Below are positions 1 through 5,525 of a stretch of DNA of 10,446 bases, piece by piece; position 1 is the stretch's first letter, and the number at the start of each line of letters is the position of its first letter. Source of the DNA: Elusimicrobiota bacterium (GTDB lineage Bacteria > Elusimicrobiota > Elusimicrobia > UBA1565 > UBA9628); assembly GCA_028717865.1 (NCBI GenBank), contig JAQUMZ010000017.1:5001-15446 (forward strand), written 5' to 3'. The notes under the pieces are model-generated. The model saw nothing but the letters and a program-made list of their open reading frames with translations, did no database searches and was not told where the DNA came from. Made by a program: the position numbers and the translations under genes.

Positions 1-677
1 AATCTCACGAACGCGTAGAAATATTTTGAGTAAAAGTTGCCGTCGGGGCCTATTAAAAAACTGTGTCCCAGGGTGTTGGTGCGGTACCGGTCGTTCATCA
101 CTTTCCCATCGAGATCAAAAAGAATCGGGAAATTGATTCCGGCTTCCCGCGCGAATATCCGCATGCTCTGCCGTTCCTTCTCCTCGGAATCGGTCCCGTG
201 CAGGGCGGTGTTGACGTTCAGAACGACGAGACCGCGCCTGCCGTATCGGTTTTGAATTTGAATCAGCGTGGGGATCTCGTCCATGCAGGGCCCGCAGGCA
301 CGATTGAAAAAAGTCAGCAGGACGACCTTCCCGCGGAATTGATGCAGCGAGACCGTTCTCCCATTCAAATCCTTCAGGCTAAAATCAGGCGCCGCGGCCG
401 AATCAGGGGCTTCCCCGGCCATGTTCCCCGGCCAGGAAAGGCTCTCTATCTCCCCGCCCTTTGGGCCGGCTTGATTCATCGGACATGCGACGCCTTCGGC
501 CGGCGGAAGCGCCGGCGGGACCTCCGCCTCCTGGATATTGCGGCCCAAAAAGCTCGAGGTTATCGAAATAATCTTATCGCGGACCGCATCCTGCGCCGCG
601 GCGGGATGCGCTGCGGCGGCCAGAACCAAGGCCGCGGCTAAAGACGTCGCCCAGCATCGCGGCTTCAGTTCATTCAT
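1..677 (-). CDS. TlpA-like thioredoxin-fold protein, exported (3' end missing)
   Basis: The gene runs off the left edge, so only the first 225 codons are present. Residues 1-29 look like a Sec signal peptide (alanine-rich core, AAA-Q cleavage site). A linker of about 65 residues follows, then a TlpA/AhpC-type thioredoxin domain from about residue 96 (PDFSLKDLNG, then FRGKVVLLTFF). The redox motif CGPC is at 128-131. By family it should be a periplasmic thiol-disulfide oxidoreductase, but its partner cannot be told. The cis-proline that normally precedes the TTFLI-like strand is absent: the aligned stretch reads TLGHSFLI (202-209), with Gly204 where Pro is expected. The ATG at 677 lies three bases after the amidase stop and has no clear Shine-Dalgarno sequence, so translation probably depends on the upstream gene. 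The family is fairly sure; the substrate is unknown. Confidence 0.85.
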   Translation of the reverse strand, partial: MNELKPRCWATSLAAALVLAAAAHPAAAQDAVRDKIISITSSFLGRNIQEAEVPPALPPAEGVACPMNQAGPKGGEIESLSWPGNMAGEAPDSAAAPDFSLKDLNGRTVSLHQFRGKVVLLTFFNRACGPCMDEIPTLIQIQNRYGRRGLVVLNVNTALHGTDSEEKERQSMRIFAREAGINFPILFDLDGKVMNDRYRTNTLGHSFLIGPDGNFYSKYFYAFVR

Positions 678-680
678 AAT

Positions 681-1430
681 CTAGAAGGGCGATTCGACCG
701 GAATCAGCCGCAGCTGCTCTTGGATATTCTCGGACGGCCGCGTCCCGATGCGTGAAGCCATGGCGGCGGCCTTTAGGGAAGCGGCCTGGCTTATGGCGTC
801 GAGCTGATCGTAAAGGATTTGGCCCGGGCAGGCTTTTCGGTTATCCAGGTCGCGATGTCCCACCACGTGCCGCCGGTCCAGAGGGATGTTGTAAGCCTCT
901 CCCAACCGGTTGATAAGCAGGGAGAGCGATTCCAGTTGGGCCGGGGTGGGTTTATTGAGAGGTCTCTCCTTAAAGAGCGGATCGAAATTCCCCATTAGAG
1001 AAATGCCTATGTTGTTGTCGTTTTGAGCCTCGACATGGGCGCCCTTGGCGTAGAGCGGACGCGCCTCCCATATCCGACCCCTGGCATCGATGATAAAGTG
1101 GTAGCCGATGTCCGACCAGCCCTTCCCGTCCATCTTTTTATCATTGCTCGTGTGGATGCGCAGGATACGGCGAAGCTCGGTCAGGATCGCCGCCGGTTCC
1201 GTGGGCTGCACCTCTTCGGTATGATGCACGGTTATAAGCGCGGGATTGCCCAGCGGCTCGTCATAAACGATCTCCTTCCAGGCCGTGTCCCATTCGGCGC
1301 GTTTGTGAAAATTGGGCAGGGCGGCCACGCTCTCGGGAGCGTATGTGACGGCGGGAGCTTTGCCGGCCGCGCGCAACGGCGCCGTTGAAGTCAAGATCAA
1401 AGCCAGAAGCCCGAATGTTTTAAGCAGCAT
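681..1430 (-). CDS. Exported zinc N-acetylmuramoyl-L-alanine amidase (PGRP/Amidase_2 fold)
   Basis: This is a 249-residue protein when started at the ATG at 1430, giving a clean signal peptide (MLLKTFGLLALIL..., cleavage near AAG at about 21-23). The amidase domain spans about residues 62-212. Visible zinc ligands are His69 (in VHHT), His192 (in GHRD) and Cys201 (in ACPG). Tyr110 in DIGYHF matches the catalytic tyrosine of T7 lysozyme-like amidases. The family hydrolyses the bond between N-acetylmuramic acid and the L-alanine of the stem peptide, so the likely role is periplasmic peptidoglycan turnover or recycling. A recognition role is less likely because the ligands are complete. A longer form would start with TTG at 1496 or ATG at 1457 but would bury the signal peptide. 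AAGG lies three bases upstream of the chosen ATG. The gene is followed three bases later by the thioredoxin-like gene. Confidence 0.9.
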   Translation of the reverse strand: MLLKTFGLLALILTSTAPLRAAGKAPAVTYAPESVAALPNFHKRAEWDTAWKEIVYDEPLGNPALITVHHTEEVQPTEPAAILTELRRILRIHTSNDKKMDGKGWSDIGYHFIIDARGRIWEARPLYAKGAHVEAQNDNNIGISLMGNFDPLFKERPLNKPTPAQLESLSLLINRLGEAYNIPLDRRHVVGHRDLDNRKACPGQILYDQLDAISQAASLKAAAMASRIGTRPSENIQEQLRLIPVESPF

Positions 1431-1455
1431 ATGCCTTAAGGATAGCCCGGCCGGC

Positions 1456-1461
1456 ATAATA
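1456..1461 (-). promoter_or_regulatory. Possible -10 box upstream of the amidase gene
   Basis: The minus strand reads TATTAT, 25 bases before the chosen amidase start at 1430. It lies in the widest intergenic gap of the window, where a promoter would be expected. No convincing -35 hexamer lies 16-18 bases upstream, so this is a weak sigma-70-type candidate only. Confidence 0.2.
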
Positions 1462-1531
1462 GGCCAGGGTTTAACGACCCAGGCGAATCTGGCCAAATGG
1501 CCTAGGCATTTTGAAGTTTCATCAAGCCTAT

Positions 1532-1571
1532 CCCGAACGGAGGATCAGATGGTCCATCGTTCGGGTTTTTT
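1532..1571 (+). terminator. Intrinsic-terminator-like hairpin, oriented against the genes
   Basis: CCCGAACG (1532-1539) pairs with CGTTCGGG (1558-1565). An inner GGA/TCC stem (1542-1544 with 1553-1555) extends it, and TTTTTT (1566-1571) follows. On the plus strand this is a textbook intrinsic terminator. On the minus strand, where all genes lie, the run is six A's before the hairpin and AUAGG after it, so it should not stop the gene transcripts efficiently. It lies between the MBL-fold lipoprotein gene and the amidase gene. It may block antisense transcription into the operon, or it may simply be a palindrome. Confidence 0.5.
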
Positions 1572-1635
1572 CATCGAGGTTTGCCTTAAGCTCTCCCGGG
1601 GGCAGCCGCTTCACCGGCTTGGCGCAAGGCGGCGA

Positions 1636-2589
1636 CTACGGAACGGCCCGAATATCCGGCCGCGGCTGGAGTTTGAGCGGCGTGAGGTCGTGCCCGGGCA
1701 GGATCACCAGTTGAGGCACGGCCTCCTGCATTCGCTTCATCATGTTGAGCTTGCGCCAGTACTGCAGGGGATCGGTCATGGTCCGCGGCTGGGGCAGGGC
1801 CAAATCCTGGTGATTGTCCATGATCCACGAGGCGTCCCCCGCCAGAAGAACCGGCCCCGAATCCAGGTTGGCCCAAAGCCCGAGGCTGCCTTCCGTGTGG
1901 CCGCTTAAATCAAGCAAGTAGACGCTCGCGTCGCCGAACAAGTCCAGGCCGTGGTCGAAAACCCCGTAGGGGGCGGCGGACGACAAATCGACGAGACGCA
2001 GGCGCAGACGCGCTTCCATGGCGGCGGGGTCGAACTGCTCGGCGGGCGAGCCCAGGGCCGTCCTTTGCCTTTGCGCCTCCCACTCCCGGCGGTCGACCAC
2101 GACCGTGGCCGCGGGATAGGCCGCCAAATCGCCCGTGTGATCCCAATGCAGATGCGACAACACGATCCAGCGTACGTCCTGACGCCGAAGGCCGCCCGCC
2201 TCCAGTTGCGCGGCCAAATCCCGGCCCGGACTCGATTCGAACGGCGCCCCGAACTCGTTTTCCCGCCCGCCGCGGCCCAGCGCGGCCGGAGGCAAGCCGG
2301 CATCGAACAGAATCAAGCCCTGGCTGGGATGCCGGATCAAGAACGCCGGGACGGGCAATCGAACGCGCGCGCGCTGGCTCTTGAACTCGGAGAGCAGATC
2401 GCCGGGCACGGTAACCAAGCCCGTGTCGTAGAGCTTGAGGCTCAAGCCCGAGGCCTGGCTCCGTATCACCAGCTCCTGCAGGAAGAAGCGCGGCAGCGGC
2501 CGGATATCGGTCAGCTCCGGCTTGGGGTTCGGCCCCGAGACGCAAGCCGGCAACAGAACGGCCGCGGCGAGGGCCAGGCGGCGTTTCAC
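1636..2589 (-). CDS. Metallo-beta-lactamase-fold lipoprotein, lactonase-like
   Basis: This is a 317-residue MBL-fold hydrolase. The metal-binding signature is complete: HLHWDH (146-151), His231 in SGHTEGS, Asp252 in GDAS and His300 in LPGHD, which should bind two metal ions. The spacing and the single domain resemble the N-acyl-homoserine lactonase (AiiA-like) branch, but the substrate cannot be read from sequence. The N-terminus has a short hydrophobic stretch ending in LPAC with Cys16, a lipobox (Pro at -2 is unusual), so the enzyme is probably lipid-anchored in the periplasm. The start is GTG at 2589, chosen because it gives the lipoprotein signal; AGGA lies upstream at a rather wide spacing. 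It begins 13 bases after the stop of the preceding gene, so it is probably in the same operon. RNase Z and glyoxalase II types are less likely, given the lipobox and length. Confidence 0.88.
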   Translation of the reverse strand: MKRRLALAAAVLLPACVSGPNPKPELTDIRPLPRFFLQELVIRSQASGLSLKLYDTGLVTVPGDLLSEFKSQRARVRLPVPAFLIRHPSQGLILFDAGLPPAALGRGGRENEFGAPFESSPGRDLAAQLEAGGLRRQDVRWIVLSHLHWDHTGDLAAYPAATVVVDRREWEAQRQRTALGSPAEQFDPAAMEARLRLRLVDLSSAAPYGVFDHGLDLFGDASVYLLDLSGHTEGSLGLWANLDSGPVLLAGDASWIMDNHQDLALPQPRTMTDPLQYWRKLNMMKRMQEAVPQLVILPGHDLTPLKLQPRPDIRAVP

Positions 2590-2602
2590 GGCGGATGCGA
2601 TC

Positions 2603-3187
2603 CTAGCGCTCTTCCCTGAGCGCGAGGCGCAGCAGCACCGCGCCGTCGGGCTTGAGCAGGGCCGCCTCGACCGTGCGCAGATGGTCGAGGACCTCGCCGA
2701 CCAGTTCGGAAACGGCGGGCATGGCCGAGAGCTGGCCGGGATGCCCGGCCTGGTCGGCCTCGAGCAGCTTGATCTTGCGCTGGACTTCCGGCAGGGACAC
2801 CGGCTCCAGGATCGGGCGCACCGCGGGCTGCGACACCTTGCCCAAGGCGCGCAGCTGAGCCAGCGCCTCCAGGGCGGTCTTGCGCGTGCAGTGATAGGTC
2901 AAGACACCCCCGGCCTCGGGCGCGCCCTCCGGAGCCGGCATCGAGGCTCCGAGGCGGGCGAAAACCTCCTTGACGCGGGGCCGGCCCCGGCGCAAGCTCT
3001 TGACCGACATTTCCAGCGTCCAATTCTCGCGGTAGATGGGCAGGGAATAAACCCTGAGCCAGGTCTCGGGAGAACGCGCCACCAGGGCCTTGTCCTCGGC
3101 TTGCCGGCCCGGCTCTCTTTGCGAATCCTTGCCGGCCCCGGCCCACGCCGGAGCCGTAAACGCCAAAAGCAGCAGAGTCCAGCGCAT
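2603..3187 (-). CDS. Exported protein of unknown function, weakly DUF4349-like
   Basis: The product has 194 residues. Residues 1-16 form a signal peptide (MRWTLLLLAF core, cleavage after AWA). The middle (about 55-145) has a pattern reminiscent of DUF4349: a strand-rich start (LEMSVKSLRRG), a helix, a second strand (GVLTYHC), a helix with LRALGKV (114-118), then a charged helix (VQRKIKLLEAD). DUF4349 proteins are normally membrane-anchored by C-terminal segments; none is seen here, where the tail is a helix and a strand (LLRLAL). The similarity is a reading by eye and may not hold in a profile search. Cys100 is the only cysteine. The gene starts four bases after the atpC stop and has the best ribosome-binding site in the window, so it is almost certainly translated with the synthase operon. 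Confidence 0.75.
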   Translation of the reverse strand: MRWTLLLLAFTAPAWAGAGKDSQREPGRQAEDKALVARSPETWLRVYSLPIYRENWTLEMSVKSLRRGRPRVKEVFARLGASMPAPEGAPEAGGVLTYHCTRKTALEALAQLRALGKVSQPAVRPILEPVSLPEVQRKIKLLEADQAGHPGQLSAMPAVSELVGEVLDHLRTVEAALLKPDGAVLLRLALREER

Positions 3188-3191
3188 GATG

Positions 3192-3614
3192 CTACCTCCT
3201 TTTCCGGGGCGCCCGCGCCACGCGCAGACGCACCTCGGCGCGGCGCAGCGCCGCCTCCGCGGCGGCCATGGTCACGGGATCGAGGTCCTTGCGCTGAAGC
3301 TCGGCCCCGGCGCGCTCGAGCGCCTGGCGGGCGCGCTCGGCATCGATGCCGTCCGCCATCTCCGCCGTCTCGGCGAAAAGCGCGACCTTGTCGTCCTTTA
3401 TCTCGGCGAAGCCGCCGGATACCGCGAAGCGCCCCGCCGCCTGGCCTTCCCGGAAACGCACCTCGCCCGGCCGCAGCTGGACCAGGAAGGCCATGTGCCC
3501 GGGCAAAACGCCCATCTCGCCCTCCCAGGCGGGCAGGACCACGGAATCCACCTCGCCGCCGAAAGCGACGCGCTCCGGAGTGACCAACTCCAAGATCAAC
3601 CTCCGCTTGGCCAT
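3192..3614 (-). CDS. atpC: F-type ATP synthase epsilon subunit
   Basis: The product is 140 residues, the usual length. The N-terminal beta-sandwich (about 1-85) carries the family hallmarks LPAWEGEMGVLPGH (28-40) and FAVSGGFAEI (63-72). The C-terminal helical hairpin (about 88-133) is present in full, so it could extend into the alpha/beta ring and inhibit ATP hydrolysis. Residues 90-95 read IDAERA, which fits the I(L)DxxRA ATP-binding motif described in Bacillus epsilon subunits. The subunit forms part of the central stalk of F1 with gamma. The ATG at 3614 comes one base after the atpD stop. An in-frame codon 36 bases upstream would overlap atpD and add residues the family does not have. Confidence 0.95.
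   Translation of the reverse strand: MAKRRLILELVTPERVAFGGEVDSVVLPAWEGEMGVLPGHMAFLVQLRPGEVRFREGQAAGRFAVSGGFAEIKDDKVALFAETAEMADGIDAERARQALERAGAELQRKDLDPVTMAAAEAALRRAEVRLRVARAPRKRR
3194..3201 (-). promoter_or_regulatory. Shine-Dalgarno site inside the 3' end of atpC
   Basis: AAGGAGGT sits six bases before the ATG at 3187, a perfect anti-SD match at ideal spacing. Its last T is the first base of the atpC TAG stop codon. It fixes the start of the downstream exported protein and ties its translation to the end of atpC. Confidence 0.85.
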
Positions 3615-3615
3615 C

Positions 3616-5034
3616 CTAGGCTCGCGCGCCCATGCTTTCAGCGGCGGCAACCGCTTCCTCGATCGGCCCCACCATGTAAAAAGCCTGCTCGGGCAGGTGG
3701 TCGTACTTGCCTTCCACCAAGCCTTGGAAGCCGGCGATGGTGTCCTTCAGCTTGACGTATTTTCCCGGCCGCCCCGTGAACTGCTGGGCCACGAAGAACG
3801 GCTGGGAAAGGAACTTCTGGATTTTCCTGGCCCGGGCCACCACCAGCTTGTCTTCGTCGGAAAGCTCGTCTATGCCCAGGATGGCGATTATATCCTGCAA
3901 GTCGCGGTAGCGCTGCAGTATCTTCTGCACCGAACGGGCCGTCTGATAATGTCCGGATCCCACGATCTTAGGATCCAAAATACGGGAGGTGGAATCCAGC
4001 GGATCGACGGCGGGATAAATCCCCAGCTCGGTCAGCTGGCGGGAAAGCACCGTCGTGGCGTCCAGGTGGGAGAAGGTCGTCGCCACGCCCGGATCGGTAA
4101 GGTCGTCGGCCGGGACATAGATGGCCTGGATTGAAGTGATGGAGCCCTTGGCCGTCGAGGTGATGCGCTCCTGAAGCCTGCCGACCTCGGTGGTCAAGGT
4201 GGGCTGGTAGCCCACGGCCGAGGGCATGCGCCCCAGCAAGGCCGAGACCTCGGCGTTGGCCAGGACGTAGCGGAAAACGTTGTCGATGAAAAGCAGCACG
4301 TTCTGCCCTTCCGTGTCTCGGAAATACTCCGCCTGGGTCAACGCGGTCAAACCCACCCGCGCGCGCGCGCCCGGCGGCTCGTTCATTTGGCCGTAAACCA
4401 AAACGGTTTTCGACAGCACGGTATTGCCGTCGGCCAGCTTGGAGCGCTGCATGTCGCCCCAAAGGTCGTTGCCCTCGCGGGAGCGCTCCCCGACGCCCCC
4501 GAACACCGAGACGCCGCCGTGCTCCTTGGCCACGTTGTTGATAAGCTCCATGATCACCACGGTCTTGCCGACGCCCGCCCCGCCGAAAAGCCCGACCTTG
4601 CCGCCCTTCATGTAGGGCGCCAGCAAGTCCACGACCTTGATCCCGGTCTCGAAAATCTCCGGGGTCGTAACCTGGTCCGTCAAGGCGGGCGGCTCGCGGT
4701 GGATGGGCAGGCGCGTTTCGCTCTCGACCTTGCCCCGATGGTCCTTGGGCCGGCCCAGCACGTCGAGCAGGCGCCCCAGGCAGGCGCGTCCGACGGGCAC
4801 CGTTATGGGGGAACCGGTGTCCTCGACGGCGGCCCCGCGCACCAAGCCGTCCGTCGGGCCCATGGCCACGGCGCGCACCAGGCCGTCGCCCAAATGCGAG
4901 GCGACCTCCAAGACCAGGGGCTCCGATCCCGGCCGGGGGACCGTCAGCGCGTTGTTGATCGCCGGCAGCTGGCCCGCCGGGAACTCGACGTCCAAAACGG
5001 CTCCGACGACCTGCGCGACCTTGCCCGCGCTCAT
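3616..5034 (-). CDS. atpD: F-type ATP synthase beta subunit (catalytic)
   Basis: The product has 472 residues, full length for the family. It carries the catalytic nucleotide sites of F1. Visible motifs are the Walker A loop GGAGVGKT (151-158), the catalytic glutamate and arginine in GERSREGND (182-190), Walker B LLFID with Asp251, YVPADDLTDP (306-315) and DELSDED (389-395). Several normally near-invariant positions differ. The segment after FIDN reads FRYVLANAEVSALLGR (254-269) where most bacteria have FRFTQAGSEVSALLGR; GERT is GERS; DPAPATTF is DPGVATTF. Catalytic residues are intact, so it should be active. The start overlaps the PilZ stop as ATGA, with GGAGG five bases upstream (5040-5044), consistent with translational coupling to the PilZ gene. 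Confidence 0.98.
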   Translation of the reverse strand: MSAGKVAQVVGAVLDVEFPAGQLPAINNALTVPRPGSEPLVLEVASHLGDGLVRAVAMGPTDGLVRGAAVEDTGSPITVPVGRACLGRLLDVLGRPKDHRGKVESETRLPIHREPPALTDQVTTPEIFETGIKVVDLLAPYMKGGKVGLFGGAGVGKTVVIMELINNVAKEHGGVSVFGGVGERSREGNDLWGDMQRSKLADGNTVLSKTVLVYGQMNEPPGARARVGLTALTQAEYFRDTEGQNVLLFIDNVFRYVLANAEVSALLGRMPSAVGYQPTLTTEVGRLQERITSTAKGSITSIQAIYVPADDLTDPGVATTFSHLDATTVLSRQLTELGIYPAVDPLDSTSRILDPKIVGSGHYQTARSVQKILQRYRDLQDIIAILGIDELSDEDKLVVARARKIQKFLSQPFFVAQQFTGRPGKYVKLKDTIAGFQGLVEGKYDHLPEQAFYMVGPIEEAVAAAESMGARA

Positions 5035-5384
5035 GCCTGCCTCCGGAACTGCGCCGCGACGAAGGTCTGCGGCTTGGCCGCATCCGGCGCGGCGTACCCG
5101 ATTTTATGAAAGCGCACCCCGTAGCGGCGCATCCCGCTCGCGACGGGACCCTTGATGTGCCGCACCTCGCCTCGAATCTCGAGCGGAATGTTCATCTTCA
5201 GATACAGGCACATCCCTTCTTCCAGCTGGGCGTTGGTCTTGAAGGCCATCCCGCCCACCGACAAATCCACTATGGCTCCCCGGCATCTGCCCAGGCTTTG
5301 CCCGTCGACTCGAATATCCAGGGTTATGCCCACCGGGAACCTTTGGTAGCGGCGCTTCTCGCTGCTTCTTGCGGCTGTCTTCAT
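5031..5384 (-). CDS. PilZ-domain protein, predicted c-di-GMP receptor, inserted between atpG and atpD
   Basis: The product is a single-domain PilZ protein of 117 residues with no signal peptide or membrane segment, so it is cytoplasmic. Both halves of the c-di-GMP signature are present: RxxxR at Arg11-Arg15 (RRYQR) and (D/N)xSxxG at Asp40-Gly45 (DLSVGG). The late strand YGVRF (88-92) is also typical. PilZ proteins change shape on binding cyclic di-GMP and act through a partner. The partner is not encoded here as a flagellar, pilus or cellulose gene, and the immediate neighbours are ATP synthase subunits. The ATG at 5384 is chosen because AAGGAG lies six bases upstream; a GTG at 5417 and an ATG at 5411 lie upstream without such a site. 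The stop overlaps the atpD start (ATGA). Confidence 0.92.
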   Translation of the reverse strand: MKTAARSSEKRRYQRFPVGITLDIRVDGQSLGRCRGAIVDLSVGGMAFKTNAQLEEGMCLYLKMNIPLEIRGEVRHIKGPVASGMRRYGVRFHKIGYAAPDAAKPQTFVAAQFRRQA

Positions 5385-5390
5385 TGAAGT

Positions 5391-5396
5391 CTCCTT
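5391..5396 (-). promoter_or_regulatory. Shine-Dalgarno site of the PilZ gene
   Basis: AAGGAG lies six bases before the ATG at 5384. It decides that start over the upstream in-frame codons at 5411 and 5417, and gives pilZ its own ribosome entry site after the structured gap. Confidence 0.8.
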
Positions 5397-5427
5397 ACGA
5401 CAAAACGGCATGTCCACCCCGACGGCT

Positions 5428-5456
5428 CCGACGCCCCCCTCGTATGGGGGCGTCGG
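5428..5456 (-). other. Perfect 11-bp GC-rich hairpin upstream of pilZ
   Basis: Bases 5428-5438 (CCGACGCCCCC) pair without mismatch with 5446-5456, leaving a 7-base loop. On the mRNA it is not followed by a U-run, so it is not a standard intrinsic terminator. It stands about 30 bases before the PilZ ribosome-binding site. It could act as an mRNA stability or processing element, a regulatory stem, or a REP-like palindrome. Confidence 0.7.
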
Positions 5457-5458
5457 TT

Positions 5459-5519
5459 GCGCGGTCGCTGCGCTCCCGCGCCTGTCTTGTTGCGCGGCGC
5501 TGGACGGCGCGCGCCGCGC
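5459..5519 (-). other. Two further hairpins just after atpG
   Basis: GCGCGG (5459-5464) can pair with CCGCGC (5476-5481), and GCGCGGCGC (5492-5500) with GCGCCGCGC (5511-5519, 9 bp, 10-base loop). Together with the hairpin at 5428-5456 they nearly fill the space between the atpG stop and the PilZ gene. No U-rich tail follows either on the mRNA. In such GC-rich DNA the smaller stem may be chance; the 9-bp stem is more convincing. Confidence 0.5.
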
Positions 5520-5525
5520 TTGTCT

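Noticed and set aside
1431..1496. Longer N-terminus for the amidase starting at TTG 1496 or ATG 1457
   Set aside because: It would place 9-22 extra residues before an otherwise clean signal peptide; the ATG at 1430 is the simpler start.
1545..1575. A nine-codon minus-strand leader peptide (MKKPERWTI) before the amidase
   Set aside because: It holds only one tryptophan and no run of regulatory codons, and its start overlaps the terminator-like hairpin; no attenuator logic is visible.
1432..1590. Nine-base direct repeat TGCCTTAAG at 1432-1440 and 1582-1590, exactly 150 bases apart
   Set aside because: A nine-base match within 200 bases can occur by chance and the flanks do not extend it.
2435..3583. 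A 382-codon plus-strand frame, and others at 63-641, 1312-1908 and 5457-6578
   Set aside because: They lie opposite genes with clear families or signal peptides, show no motifs, and turn into Arg/Pro-rich runs.
5385..5525. A c-di-GMP riboswitch ahead of pilZ
   Set aside because: The stems are simple tandem hairpins; I see neither the conserved loops of the GEMM-I class nor a GEMM-II pseudoknot layout.
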